A stretch of DNA of 64,000 nt from Verrucomicrobiaceae bacterium (GTDB taxonomy: Bacteria > Verrucomicrobiota > Verrucomicrobiia > Verrucomicrobiales > Akkermansiaceae), in contig JAIXWR010000038.1 in the NCBI GenBank assembly GCA_027491155.1, forward strand, positions 124,001 through 188,000, read 5' to 3'. Below the pieces are notes generated by a model. It searched no databases and was not told the DNA's origin. It was given only the letters and a program-made list of their open reading frames with translations. Both the position numbers and the translations under genes were made by a program. Position 1 is the first letter of the stretch, and each line of letters begins with the position of its first letter. Below are positions 46,875-56,253 of the stretch, one piece after another.

Positions 46875-48659
46875 ATGAAAACCATCGTCCTCCTCAGCCT
46901 CGTCGCCGCCCTGCCGCTCACCGCCGCGGAGAAAGAAAAGTCGGTCGTCGCGATCTACGATCTCGAAGGCGCGCTCTCCGAATCCGGCCGCGCCGAGGCC
47001 TCGTTGCTCGGCGGGTTGGGCATGGAGTCGGGCCGTCCGCTGACGCATTTCGACCTCACCCGCTCCTTGAAGAAAGCCGCCGCCGATCCGCAGGTGAAGG
47101 CCGTGGTGCTGGATGTCGACGACGCCTCGATGGGCCTGTCCCAGATCCAGGAAGTCCGCCGCCGCCTTCAGGCCGTGCGCGAGGCCGGCAAGGACGTCTG
47201 GCTCTACAGCGATTCCTTCAGCAACGCCACCGCGCTGCTGGGCTCGGCGGCGAATCATTTCACCCTGATGCCGGAGGGCGATGTCTCCTTCAGCGGGCTC
47301 TACTCGGAGTCGATGTATTTCAAGGGCATGCTCGACAAGGCCGGCGTGGTCGCCGATGTGATCCACATCGGCGACTTCAAGAGCTTCGGCGAGGAATACT
47401 ACCGCAGCGGCCCCAGCGAGTTCGCGAAGCAACAGCAGGAAGAACTCATCGGCGGGATCTTCGACCAGATCGTCGGCGACGTCGCGGAAGGCCGCAAGGT
47501 GCCGGTGGAAAAGGTCCGCGAACTGGTGGACCTCGGCACCTTCACGCCGCAGCAGGCGAAAGAGGCGGGGCTGGTCGACGACCTCAAGCACCGCACCGAT
47601 TTCTCCGCCGCGGTCAAGGCCGCCTACGAAGGTGCCGAACTCAAGCACGGTTACGAGCTGCCTGACCTCGATGGCCCGGAGATCGAGGGCATGATGGACA
47701 TCATGAAGCTGATGTTCCAAAGCGACAAGTCGAAGGCCGGCAAGAGCGACTACATCGCCGTGGTGCCCTTCGAGGGGGAAATCTCCAGCGCGTCGGTCGC
47801 CCCGGTGCGCGCCCAGATCCTCAAGCTGATCAAGGACAAGCACGCCAAGGCGCTGGTCCTGCGCGTCGATTCCCCCGGCGGCTCCGCGCTCGCCAGCGAG
47901 GTGCTGTGGGAGGCCACCGACGAGTGGAAGGCCAGCGGCCGGCCCTTCGTGGTCTCGATGGGCGGCGTCGCGGCCAGCGGCGGCTACTACATTTCTAGTG
48001 GAGCCGACCGGATCTTCGCGGAAGAGGGCACCGTCACCGGATCGATCGGAGTGGTCGGCATGAAGATGGTCCTCGGCGGCGCGATGGAAAAGCTGGGCAT
48101 CACCACCCACGCCACCCAGCGCGGGAAGAACGCCGGCGCGCAGTCGATGAGCCGGCCCTTCTCGCCGGAGGAATCGAAGCTGGTCCGCGACTCGATGCTG
48201 CAGGTCTATGGCACTTTCAAGAAGCGGATCGAAGCGGGCCGCGGCGACCGCTTGAAAGGCGAGCTCGAAGGTATGGCCGGCGGCCGCGTTTTCACCGGCA
48301 CCCGCGCCCTCGAACTCGGCCTGGTCGATGAACTCGGCGGCCTCGGCGAGGCGATCGCCCACGCCGCGGAGAAGTGCGGCGCCGATGCCGATGCGATCAA
48401 GCTCCTGCCCGAGCCGAAGGCCGCGCTGGAAGGCTTGTTCGCCACACCCGAGAAGCCGTCCGACGACGAGGTCGTGCGCATGGGCAGCACGTCATCGCCC
48501 GCCGCCGACGCCGTTCTCGCGACCCTTGGCGAGGTGAAGCTCGCCGGGCTTCCGAAGCCCGCCCGCGAAGCCGTGGCGAAGGTCTTGGAGCGCATCGAAA
48601 GCTGCTCCGACAGCACCATCCAGCTCATCGGTCCCGACATCGCGATCCCGCTGGATTGA
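46875..48659 (+). CDS. sppA: Signal peptide peptidase SppA, long type
   Basis: A 594-residue S49 serine peptidase with two tandem domains, close to the 618 residues of the E. coli enzyme. The catalytic Lys is in VIHIGDFKSFGEEYYRSG near residue 172 of the first domain. The Ser is in SMGGVAASGGYYISSGADRI near residue 370 of the second, after VLRVDSPGGSALASEVLWE. It degrades cleaved signal peptides at the inner membrane. The N-terminus (MKTIVLLSLVAALPLTAAEK) looks like a cleavable signal and not the usual anchor. It is followed by a REP-like element. Confidence 0.93.
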   Translation: MKTIVLLSLVAALPLTAAEKEKSVVAIYDLEGALSESGRAEASLLGGLGMESGRPLTHFDLTRSLKKAAADPQVKAVVLDVDDASMGLSQIQEVRRRLQAVREAGKDVWLYSDSFSNATALLGSAANHFTLMPEGDVSFSGLYSESMYFKGMLDKAGVVADVIHIGDFKSFGEEYYRSGPSEFAKQQQEELIGGIFDQIVGDVAEGRKVPVEKVRELVDLGTFTPQQAKEAGLVDDLKHRTDFSAAVKAAYEGAELKHGYELPDLDGPEIEGMMDIMKLMFQSDKSKAGKSDYIAVVPFEGEISSASVAPVRAQILKLIKDKHAKALVLRVDSPGGSALASEVLWEATDEWKASGRPFVVSMGGVAASGGYYISSGADRIFAEEGTVTGSIGVVGMKMVLGGAMEKLGITTHATQRGKNAGAQSMSRPFSPEESKLVRDSMLQVYGTFKKRIEAGRGDRLKGELEGMAGGRVFTGTRALELGLVDELGGLGEAIAHAAEKCGADADAIKLLPEPKAALEGLFATPEKPSDDEVVRMGSTSSPAADAVLATLGEVKLAGLPKPAREAVAKVLERIESCSDSTIQLIGPDIAIPLD

Positions 48660-48669
48660 CCGGATTCAA

Positions 48670-48744
48670 GGGAGCGCCGGCTTTAGCCGGCTTTCGCTGG
48701 TCCGGGGCCCCCGGCCGTCCAAGCCGGCTGAAGCCGGCGCTCCC
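48670..48744. repeat. REP-like element, family 3
   Basis: Seventy-five bases. GGGAGCGCCGGCTT at the left end pairs perfectly with AAGCCGGCGCTCCC at the right end. A GCCGGCTTTAGCCGGC hairpin can form at the left. It starts 11 bases after the sppA stop and may work as its terminator. There is no transposase beside it. Confidence 0.85.
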
Positions 48745-48761
48745 AAAAGCCCGCTGAATCC

Positions 48762-49196
48762 ATGCATCCCCGCCCGCTCCACCGCTGGAAGTCCTTCTGG
48801 CTCGGCGTCTTCGTCGTGGTCTTCATTGGATGGGCGTGGGCGAGGTCGAACTCGCATTGGGATATTCTCGCTCTTTGCTGGAACACACACGGCGATGTCC
48901 TCGGCTTCGACCACTCCGGATCGATGGCTGCGTTGAGCTGGGGGAGGGATTCCGGCGGGCGTCCGATGGGATTCCGCTTGGGCCACTACGCCCAGAATGG
49001 TCCTGAGAAGTGGTTCCCAAGCCCGGTTTCGGGAACACACAATGCGAACGGATTCGGATACATGGGCATCGCCCACTGGTTCCTCATCCTCCTCTTCCTC
49101 CTCCCTTGGACCACCTGGCTCGTGTGGCGATCCCGCCGGATGAAGCTCCTGGCCCCAGGGACCGCCGGTCCTCAGACCGGCCCGAGTGGTCCCTGA
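48762..49196 (+). CDS. Hypothetical membrane protein with repeat-derived tail
   Basis: A 144-residue protein with two hydrophobic segments (FWLGVFVVVFIGWAWA near residue 12 and HWFLILLFLLPWTTWLVW near residue 108) flanking a polar loop rich in Gly, His and Trp. I do not recognise a family. The last 14 residues (APGTAGPQTGPSGP) are coded by a palindromic repeat, which also supplies the stop codon. This suggests that an older C-terminus was replaced. It sits between two REP-like elements. Confidence 0.55.
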   Translation: MHPRPLHRWKSFWLGVFVVVFIGWAWARSNSHWDILALCWNTHGDVLGFDHSGSMAALSWGRDSGGRPMGFRLGHYAQNGPEKWFPSPVSGTHNANGFGYMGIAHWFLILLFLLPWTTWLVWRSRRMKLLAPGTAGPQTGPSGP

Positions 49197-49213
49197 CTGC
49201 CGGTCTTCAGACC
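49157..49213. repeat. REP-like element, family 4, overlapping a gene end
   Basis: An outer stem AGGGACC/GGTCCCT encloses GCCGGTC-ctca-GACCGGC. A second, diverged half (GCCGGTCTTCAGACC) lies immediately downstream. It overlaps the last 14 codons and the stop of the small membrane protein gene. Confidence 0.7.
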
Positions 49214-49268
49214 ACCGCTCCCGGATAAGTGCTTGCCGCCCCAAGCGCCTTCCCCGGATGCTCCCACC

Positions 49269-51371
49269 ATGCCCGACCCGGCCGATGCCTTCCTCGACGC
49301 CGCCGTCCGTTGCTTCGTCGACAACGCGGAGCTGCAGGTCATTGCGAGACGGGAGCTGGAAGAGCTTGTCCAGCGCGCGCCGGACCGCGGCGAGCCGCTC
49401 GACGCACTGGCCCGGCGCTTGGATCGGAAGGACGCCGGGCCGTGCCACAGGCGGCTGATCGTCATTGGCTCGGCGCTGGTCGTCTCCGCAGTCATCGCCG
49501 TGTGGACCCTGGCGGGGCTGTACTCGCAGCGCGAAGAGGTTCTCTGGCTGCGCGCGTTGATGGACTCGGACTTCCATTTACTCGAAATGCCGGCCGACAA
49601 GATCACGAGCGGTCTTTCCCCGCAGGACCGCTTGCTGCTGATGGGCGATCCCGAAGCGAGACCAGCGGGCGACCGGATGAAGCGGCTGTGGGAATCCGAT
49701 CCGGCAACCCCGGCTTATCTTGCCGAACATGCGCGGTGGCAGGTGAAGGAAGAGAAGTCCCTGCCACCGGAGTTGCTCGCGGAGGCGCTGCGGCTGGAGC
49801 CGGACAACGGCTACATCCACTACCTGGCGGCGATCGCGGAGTCGCCCGGCGCGGTGAAGTCCGTGGACGTGCCGCGGAAGCCCGGGCAGCCGCGACCGCC
49901 CAAGCTCTACGAAGTCACGGACGAGGCGAAGTGGCGGAAGACGCTCGATCACTTGTACGCCGCTGCGATGGCACCCCGCTTCGACGGCTACGAGGACGAG
50001 CTGCTGTCGAAACGCCTGCCGTTGCTGCCGCCGGCAGACGATCTCCTGTCGATGGCTCCCCGATGCCAATACTTTTACGGGAACCACATCGTGAACGTGA
50101 GTGGATACCGGCTCCACGAAGTGATCTCTGCCACGGCGCAAACTTACCGGGTGCAAGGCGATCGCGGGGGGTTTCTCAAGCTGGTGGAAAACTGGGACCG
50201 GCTCATCGACCGAATGCTGACAGATGGCTGCCGCTCGCCGCTGGAACTGTCCGCCCTAAGGCTGAATGCCGGCGCGCCATTGGATAGTTTCATCGATGCG
50301 GCAGATTCCATGGAGCTTTTCGACATGGCGGGCCGACTCGATTCTCGGAAAAGCTGGCTTTCGAGCGCGGAGGATTCGCCATTGAGGACGGCCATATCCA
50401 ATCACTTGGCGAAGGAACGGGCGGCGATGAAGGGATGGCTCTTCACAAGCTACACCTTCCATGCTGAAACGCCCCGCGAGGAAGACCTGCGGCCCGGTCG
50501 GCTGGCGGAGTATGCGCTGATGGATCGCGTGGCGGCCATCGCGGGGTGGGCCGTCCTCGCGTTGGCGGCCTTGGCCGTGGCGCTCTATCGTTTCCGCGCT
50601 TCCGCTTTTGTGCGGCGCTTGTCGGGGCGGCTCGCGATGCTGGCAGGGCCGCGCGACTTGCTACGTGTGGCGTTGGTGGGCGCGATGCTGCCATGGTTGC
50701 TGGTCGTGGCGTTCATCCATTTGACCCCGCTGGGCAGTCGTGCGTGGAGCCTCTCCTCGCAGGGCGCCGCGATTCTGGCGGGGCAGCTCCTCGCCGTGCT
50801 GCTGGTCATGCTCCTGCTGCCGCCGCTGGTCGCTCGCGGCTTTCTGATTCGCCGCGCCGCGCGCGCGGGCCTCGTGGCGGGTCGGCCGGTCGCAGGCTGG
50901 GTTGCGGTGATCGCAGCGGGCGCGGCGCTGCCGGTTTTCGGATTGGCGCAATGGATGACGTTGCCGGAGCCGTTGATGGAAGGCGGCGATTTTTTCTCGG
51001 GCCGGTCCATGATCGAGCTGGATCCCGGAGAGGCGAGGCATCCTGGACAAGGCTGGCTGTGGGCCGGGACTGGCTTGCTGGGCATCGCACTGCTGGTCGG
51101 ATTGTCGGGCGTCTTGCGAAGCCTGTTTTCGCGGAGGAGTCATTTGCTGCGGCGGCTCGTCATGGCGCGGCTGGTCTTCCCCGCCTACGCCGCAGGGGCC
51201 TTGATGTTCGCCATCGCCATGCCGCTCTACCACGCTGTCGAGCGCCACTGGTTCGCCCGCGATACAACCATGACCTTCCTCCCCGAGAACCGGGGGCTGA
51301 CACCGGCCGAGGCGGAATTGGTCCGGCAGGAAGCGGCACAGATCCGCGGGGTGCTGGAGGAGACGAAGTAG
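49269..51371 (+). CDS. Hypothetical polytopic membrane protein
   Basis: A 700-residue protein of unknown family. A short cytoplasmic N-terminus of about 65 residues is rich in Asp, Glu and Arg. It is followed by one helix (LIVIGSALVVSAVIAVWTLA) and a soluble region of about 320 residues with Leu-rich helices. Six or so membrane helices occupy about residues 415-690 (WAVLALAALAVALYRF, WLLVVAFIHLTP, AAILAGQLLAVLLVMLLLPP). The ATG at MPDPADAFLD was preferred to an earlier start because the hydrophilic start fits better. There are no catalytic motifs I can recognise. Confidence 0.7.
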   Translation: MPDPADAFLDAAVRCFVDNAELQVIARRELEELVQRAPDRGEPLDALARRLDRKDAGPCHRRLIVIGSALVVSAVIAVWTLAGLYSQREEVLWLRALMDSDFHLLEMPADKITSGLSPQDRLLLMGDPEARPAGDRMKRLWESDPATPAYLAEHARWQVKEEKSLPPELLAEALRLEPDNGYIHYLAAIAESPGAVKSVDVPRKPGQPRPPKLYEVTDEAKWRKTLDHLYAAAMAPRFDGYEDELLSKRLPLLPPADDLLSMAPRCQYFYGNHIVNVSGYRLHEVISATAQTYRVQGDRGGFLKLVENWDRLIDRMLTDGCRSPLELSALRLNAGAPLDSFIDAADSMELFDMAGRLDSRKSWLSSAEDSPLRTAISNHLAKERAAMKGWLFTSYTFHAETPREEDLRPGRLAEYALMDRVAAIAGWAVLALAALAVALYRFRASAFVRRLSGRLAMLAGPRDLLRVALVGAMLPWLLVVAFIHLTPLGSRAWSLSSQGAAILAGQLLAVLLVMLLLPPLVARGFLIRRAARAGLVAGRPVAGWVAVIAAGAALPVFGLAQWMTLPEPLMEGGDFFSGRSMIELDPGEARHPGQGWLWAGTGLLGIALLVGLSGVLRSLFSRRSHLLRRLVMARLVFPAYAAGALMFAIAMPLYHAVERHWFARDTTMTFLPENRGLTPAEAELVRQEAAQIRGVLEETK

Positions 51372-51428
51372 CGCCCGGGGCCTCCCCTGAAAAGCGGGCT
51401 TGCCCTATGCCGTAGGATGGCACCGCCC

Positions 51429-53579
51429 ATGCGAACCCTTGCCTGCCTCTCCCTCCTCGCCGCCGCGAGTGCCGCTGAAATCGAAAGCACCTCCTTCGCG
51501 GAGACCCTGCGCGATCCGATGGAGATCGCGGTCGCGCCGGACGGCGACCTCTACGTGGTGGAGCGAGAGGGCCGGGTGCTCCGGGTCCGCCCGTCGACCG
51601 GCGGCGTCTTCGAGATCGGCAATATCCCGGTCACCGCGCTGAAGCAGGCCGAGTCCAACTCGCCCTGGGCCCGCGAGGACGGGATCCTCGGCATCGCGCT
51701 CGACCCCGCCTTCGCGAAGAACCAGCGGGTCTTCATCTACTACAGCCACGCCAAGGAGATGCTCAACCGCCTGTCGCGCTTCACCTTGAAGGACGGCAAG
51801 CTCGACCTCGCTTCCGAGAAGGTCATCCTCGACGTCGCCAGCGACCGCCGCGACCGCGTCTGCCACCACGGCGGTTCGCTCGCTTTCTCCAAGGACGGCC
51901 TGCTCTTCATCACCACCGGCGACAACACCAACCCCTTCGAAAGCGGCGGCGTGGCCCCGATCGACGACCGCGACGGCCGCGACCATGTCAACGCGATGCG
52001 CAGCGCGGGCAACACCAACGACCTCCGCGGCAAGGTCCTGCGGATCCGCCCCACCGAGGACGGCTACGAAATCCCCGCCGGCAACCTGTTCCCGCCCGGC
52101 ACCCCGAAGACGAGGCCGGAGATCTACGTGATGGGCTGCCGCAATCCCTTCCGCATGTCGATCGACCCGAAGACCGGGACGATCTACTGGGGCGAGGTCG
52201 GCCCGGACGCCGGCGACCCCGGCCCCAAGGGCCCGCGCGGCCACGACGAGGTGAACCAGGCGAAGAAGGCCGGCAACTTCGGATGGCCCTTCGTGATCGC
52301 CGACAACAAGCCGTATCCGATCGTGGACTTCGCCAGCGGCAAGCCCGGCGCGATGACCGATCCCGCCGCGCCGAAGAATCCCTCCAAGCACAACACCGGC
52401 CTGACCGACCTGCCGCCCGCGCAGAATGCCTTCATCTGGTATCCCTACGCCGAAAGCCCGGAGTTCCCCGTGATGGGCAAGGGCGGCCGCAACGCGATGG
52501 CCGGCCCGGTCTTCTACTACGAGCCTGGTAGGAAATACAACCTGCTCGCCAAGGAGGACGATTTCACCCTGCTGACCTACGACTGGATGCGCGGCAACAT
52601 CTGGAAGGCCAAGCTCGGCGACGGGGAGAAGCTGGTGAAGATCGAACCGCTCATCGGCGGCCTGAAACACCCGATGGACCTCGAGATGGCCGCCGACGGC
52701 ACCGTCTGGTTGCTCGAGTACGGCACCGACTGGTATTTCAACAAGGACGGCCGGATCCGCCGCATGCGCCCGGCCGATGGCAACAAGCCGCCGGTGGTCA
52801 AGATCGCTTCCTCCGGCAATGTCCACACCGCGACCGCTTCGGATCCGGACGGCGGCGAGGTGAGCATCGAGTGGTGGCTGACCGAAGGGGCAGGCGAACT
52901 GAAGGTCGGCAGCGGTCCCTCGATCACCCACGTCTCCGGCGGCAGCGAGCTGCGCGCCGTGGCCACCGACGCGAAGGGCAAGACGGCCGTCGCCCGCGTC
53001 GCGCTGGTCCAGGAGCAGGCGCTTCCCGCCCTCGCCCTCGAGCTTTCTGGAAAGCCGTCGCAGCTCGGCTTCGGCGAGGAACTCGCCTTCGCCGTCAAGG
53101 GTGCCGCGGATGCGTCGAAAGTCGTCGTCCGCGCCCGCTACATCCCGCCGACCGGCCACGATGCCGGCGGCCCGCAGTTCAGCTCGGAGATCGAGAAACT
53201 GGTGACCGCCAAGCAATGCCTCGCCTGCCATCAGGTGGAGAAAACCTCGGTCGGTCCTTCCTACCTCGACGTCGCGATGAAGAACCGCGCCGATGCCGGC
53301 GCGCTGGAGCGGCTGCGAGCCAAGTTGAAGACCGGCGGTGCCGGCGTCTGGGGCGAGGTCCCGATGCCGCCGCAGACCGCCGTGACCGATGCCGAGGGAG
53401 AAACCATCATCCGCGCCATCCTTGCCCTGTCCGAAGGCATGTCCGAGACCCGCGGCAGCGCGGCCGGCAAGCTGGCCCTCGCCCCGAAGCCCGCGAACGC
53501 CGGCAGCGGCGGGGCCTGGGAGATCACCGCCGAAGCCCCAGGCTTCATCCCGGCGAAGACCCGCATCGCGGCGAAGTAG
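51429..53579 (+). CDS. PQQ-dependent sugar dehydrogenase with cytochrome c tail
   Basis: A 716-residue secreted protein. After a signal peptide (LACLSLLAAASAA) a six-bladed propeller of the glucose/sorbosone dehydrogenase type spans about residues 20-460. VCHHGGSLAFSKDGLLFITT near residue 140 and EIYVMGCRNPFRMSIDPKTG near residue 232 are family blocks. A PKD-like part follows (SDPDGGEVSIEWWLTEGAG). A C-terminal cytochrome c has AKQCLACHQ near residue 594 and the axial Met in VPMPPQ near residue 644. It would oxidise a sugar or polyol in the periplasm and pass electrons to its own haem. Its TAG stop is followed by repeat A. Confidence 0.87.
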   Translation: MRTLACLSLLAAASAAEIESTSFAETLRDPMEIAVAPDGDLYVVEREGRVLRVRPSTGGVFEIGNIPVTALKQAESNSPWAREDGILGIALDPAFAKNQRVFIYYSHAKEMLNRLSRFTLKDGKLDLASEKVILDVASDRRDRVCHHGGSLAFSKDGLLFITTGDNTNPFESGGVAPIDDRDGRDHVNAMRSAGNTNDLRGKVLRIRPTEDGYEIPAGNLFPPGTPKTRPEIYVMGCRNPFRMSIDPKTGTIYWGEVGPDAGDPGPKGPRGHDEVNQAKKAGNFGWPFVIADNKPYPIVDFASGKPGAMTDPAAPKNPSKHNTGLTDLPPAQNAFIWYPYAESPEFPVMGKGGRNAMAGPVFYYEPGRKYNLLAKEDDFTLLTYDWMRGNIWKAKLGDGEKLVKIEPLIGGLKHPMDLEMAADGTVWLLEYGTDWYFNKDGRIRRMRPADGNKPPVVKIASSGNVHTATASDPDGGEVSIEWWLTEGAGELKVGSGPSITHVSGGSELRAVATDAKGKTAVARVALVQEQALPALALELSGKPSQLGFGEELAFAVKGAADASKVVVRARYIPPTGHDAGGPQFSSEIEKLVTAKQCLACHQVEKTSVGPSYLDVAMKNRADAGALERLRAKLKTGGAGVWGEVPMPPQTAVTDAEGETIIRAILALSEGMSETRGSAAGKLALAPKPANAGSGGAWEITAEAPGFIPAKTRIAAK

Positions 53580-53592
53580 CGCGACGTTTCAA

Positions 53593-53702
53593 GTAGCGGA
53601 ACGACTGCGTCGTTCCCGGAGGGCGCGGTCCGTCTCCTCACGGCGGAATGACATCCCCCTTCGAAACCCCGCCCCGCCGGAAGGGCGCAGCCCTTCCGCT
53701 AC
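53593..53702. repeat. REP element, family 2, copy A
   Basis: About 110 bases with ends GTAGCGG and CCGCTAC forming an outer stem. Two hairpins lie inside: GGAACGAC-tgc-GTCGTTCC and GGAAGGGC-gca-GCCCTTCC. It is followed after 28 bases by copy B, giving a 138-base period. Confidence 0.9.
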
Positions 53703-53730
53703 GGCTCCCGTGTGCCCTACGGCGTTTCCA

Positions 53731-53841
53731 GTAGCGGAACGACTGCATCGTTCCGGGAGGGTGCAGTCCGTCTCCTCACGGCGGAATGACACCACCCTGC
53801 GTAACCTCGCCTCCGCCGGAAGGGCGCAGCCCTTCCGCTAC
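53731..53841. repeat. REP element, family 2, copy B
   Basis: This element has the same structure and orientation as copy A, with scattered base changes between the hairpins. Its right end overlaps the transposase gene: the TAG stop at 53838-53840, read on the minus strand, lies in the repeat's end stem. Confidence 0.9.
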
Positions 53842-54407
53842 TCCCCCGAGGACGCGTGCTTCTTCACCTCCGCGTGATGGATCAGCCAGAAGCGTTCGAA
53901 CCATCCTTCCGCCCTGGGATCCGTGTCAGGATACCCGGCAGCAAAGGCACCGAGATACCGCCAATCCCGCCAGTCCTTCACCAACTCAGCCCGTTCGGGA
54001 TTCCCCAGCACGTAAAACACCGTGTCTTCGAACGCGGTCGGATTGCGCTCGTGTTCGTTCAGCACGTGGTCGTAGCCCTGCTTTTGGAGCTCGAACCCGC
54101 GTGCTCGAAGTTCCCGGTTCCAATAGCGGCGGAGAAAGGCCGCCGCCGCGAGCTGGTCGGAGGCCGGCGCGGTGCCGAGCCAGAGGAAATGGGCGTGGTC
54201 CGGCATCAGGCAATAGGCGGGAGCGACGAGGTGGTGGCGAGCCATGGTGTGGAGGAGCAGTTCGCGGAAGCGGGCATGCATGGCTTCGTCCAGCCAGCCG
54301 CGTTTCCTCCCTTGGATCGTCATGCTCCAGTGAACCCACGCATAGCCGGTGTACCAGCCCCCGGGGAGGCGGCGGAGATAGTCCGGCGATTCGTCGGAAA
54401 GAGGCAT
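53838..54407 (-). CDS. REP-associated tyrosine transposase (RAYT), second family
   Basis: A 189-residue Y1-type transposase, only distantly like the one at 38887-39495. YCLMPDHAHFLWLGTAP near residue 73 contains the HUH metal-binding pair as H-A-H. LQKQGYDHVLNEHERNP near residue 117 holds the probable catalytic Tyr. YVLGNPERAELVKDWRDWRY is the typical downstream block. It starts at an ATG rather than at the TTG that extends the frame. REP copies A and B lie downstream; copies C and D upstream. Confidence 0.9.
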   Translation of the reverse strand: MPLSDESPDYLRRLPGGWYTGYAWVHWSMTIQGRKRGWLDEAMHARFRELLLHTMARHHLVAPAYCLMPDHAHFLWLGTAPASDQLAAAAFLRRYWNRELRARGFELQKQGYDHVLNEHERNPTAFEDTVFYVLGNPERAELVKDWRDWRYLGAFAAGYPDTDPRAEGWFERFWLIHHAEVKKHASSGE

Positions 54408-54503
54408 GGGATCATGGGGAGATAAATCCAAGATCTCAGCCCGGGGCGAGAGGTTTTCGTGGCTCCGCCACTCCTTTTGCGGAATCGGCAGCTCACGCCT
54501 CCA

Positions 54504-54612
54504 GTAGCGGAACGACTGCGTCGTTCCCGCGGGGTGCGGCCCGCCTCACCAAGGCGGAATGACGAGACCCGACAAAGCCCGCCCCGCCGGAAGGGCGCAG
54601 CCCTTCCGCTAC
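54504..54612. repeat. REP element, family 2, copy C
   Basis: A full copy with the same outer stem and both hairpins as copies A and B. It lies upstream of the transposase start. The 28-base spacer after it resembles that between A and B, so the A-B and C-D pairs are copies of one dimer unit. Confidence 0.88.
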
Positions 54613-54640
54613 GGATCCCGTGCGCTCTCTCGCTTTTCAC

Positions 54641-54682
54641 GTGGCGGAACGACTGCATCGTTCCCTCCGGGCTTGCGCCCGG
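54641..54682. repeat. REP element, family 2, truncated copy D
   Basis: Only the left hairpin (GGAACGAC-tgc-ATCGTTCC) is kept. After it comes an unrelated hairpin, CCGGGC-ttgc-GCCCGG, 14 bases before the trpE start. It begins 137 bases after copy C. Its position means that trpE is expressed through, or past, this structure. Confidence 0.8.
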
Positions 54683-54695
54683 CCCGCAGCTCGCC

Positions 54696-56210
54696 ATGCT
54701 CCCGCGCGTCGTGAATCCCATCCCGGTCGAACCGTCGTTCGAAGCCTTCCGCAAGCTCGCCGAACAGGGCAATGTCATCCCTGTTTACACCCAGCTCGCG
54801 GCGGACTTCGAGACGCCGCTGTCGGCGTACCTCAAGGTGCGCGACGCGCGGCATTCCTTCCTGCTCGAAAGCGCCGAAAGCACCGACAAGAGCGGACGAT
54901 GGTCGATCATCGGCAGCGGCCCGCGCCGCGTCATCGAGGCCCGTGGCAAAGACCTCACGATCCGCGAAGGTTCGTCGGTCGAAAAAGTCACCGTGGAAGA
55001 CGACGTGCTCGCCGCCCTGCAACGCCACATGGCCGGCTACCAGCCCGTGCTGCACGGCAACCTGCCGCCCTTCTGCGGCGGGCTGGTCGGCTACCTCGCC
55101 TACGATGCCGTCCGGCAGTTCGAGCCGACCGTGCCGCCGCCGCCGAAGGACGAACTCGGCATTCCCGACGCCGTTTTCATGCTGGCCGACACGCTGATCG
55201 TCTTCGACCAGCGCCTCCGCCGCCTGCAGATCATCGCCAACGCCTTCACCGGCGACCATGCCACGCTGGAGGAAGCCTACGCCGCCGCCCGGACGAAGGT
55301 CGCCGCACTGGTGGAAATGCTCAACCGCCCGCTCCACGTGCCTGCCCTCAACGGCCTCGCGCCGGTCGAGCCGGAACCCGCGGCAAGCAACACGACCCAG
55401 GCCGAATACGAAGACATGGTGCTGCGTGGGAAGGAATACATCGCCGCCGGCGACGTGTTCCAGTTCGTGCCGAGCCAGCGCTTCGCCACCGATTTCCACC
55501 GCTCGCCGGTCGATCTCTACCGCGCCCTGCGCCACGTGAATCCCTCGCCCTACATGTTCATCCTCGAACTCGGCGAGTTCGCGCTGGTCGGCTCCTCGCC
55601 GGAAGTCCACGTCCGCGCCATCCACGGCCGGATCGACATCCGCCCGATCGCCGGCACCCGCTGGCGGGGCAAGACGCCGGAGGAGGACGACGCCCTCGCC
55701 GCCGACCTGTTGGCCGACCCGAAGGAACGCGCCGAGCACCTGATGCTGGTCGACCTCGCCCGCAACGACGTCGGCCGGATCGCCAAGCACGGCAGCGTGA
55801 AGGTGGACGACTTCATGATCGTGGAGCGCTACAGCCACGTCATGCACATCGTCTCGAACGTCACCGGCGAGCTCGACGAGACCCATAGTAGTTACGACGT
55901 CCTGCGCGCCACTTTCCCCGCCGGAACCGTCAGCGGCGCGCCGAAGATCCGCGCGATGCAGGTCATCAACGAGCTCGAGAAGAGCAAGCGCTGCGCCTAC
56001 GCCGGCGCGGTGGGCTACTTCGGCTTCGACGGCGGCCACGACTCCTGCATCACGCTGCGCACCTGCCTGCTCAAGGACGGCAAGGCCTACGTCCAGGCCG
56101 GCGCCGGCGTCGTCGCCGACTCGAATCCGACCTACGAGTACGAAGAGACCGTCAACAAGGCCAAGGGCATGCTCCGCGCCATCGCTTTGGCCAAAACCCT
56201 CGAAGCATAG
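54696..56210 (+). CDS. trpE: Anthranilate synthase component I
   Basis: A 504-residue enzyme converting chorismate to anthranilate, the first step of tryptophan synthesis. [20 protein letters not shown] near residue 50 is the tryptophan-binding allosteric region. The chorismate-binding domain has [13 protein letters not shown] near residue 255, [16 protein letters not shown] near residue 316, and [20 protein letters not shown] near residue 406. Upstream codons in the same frame come from a REP element, so the ATG at [10 protein letters not shown] was chosen. trpG follows after 43 bases. Confidence 0.95.
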   Translation: MLPRVVNPIPVEPSFEAFRKLAEQGNVIPVYTQLAADFETPLSAYLKVRDARHSFLLESAESTDKSGRWSIIGSGPRRVIEARGKDLTIREGSSVEKVTVEDDVLAALQRHMAGYQPVLHGNLPPFCGGLVGYLAYDAVRQFEPTVPPPPKDELGIPDAVFMLADTLIVFDQRLRRLQIIANAFTGDHATLEEAYAAARTKVAALVEMLNRPLHVPALNGLAPVEPEPAASNTTQAEYEDMVLRGKEYIAAGDVFQFVPSQRFATDFHRSPVDLYRALRHVNPSPYMFILELGEFALVGSSPEVHVRAIHGRIDIRPIAGTRWRGKTPEEDDALAADLLADPKERAEHLMLVDLARNDVGRIAKHGSVKVDDFMIVERYSHVMHIVSNVTGELDETHSSYDVLRATFPAGTVSGAPKIRAMQVINELEKSKRCAYAGAVGYFGFDGGHDSCITLRTCLLKDGKAYVQAGAGVVADSNPTYEYEETVNKAKGMLRAIALAKTLEA

Positions 56211-56253
56211 CTGCCTTTCCTTGGCACCTGATACTTCTCACTTGGAACTTCCC

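Noticed and set aside
45078-48362. A 1094-codon minus-strand open frame crossing sppA and the amylase gene
   Set aside because: It overlaps two well-supported genes in other frames and its product has no domain. Long shadow frames are common at this GC content.
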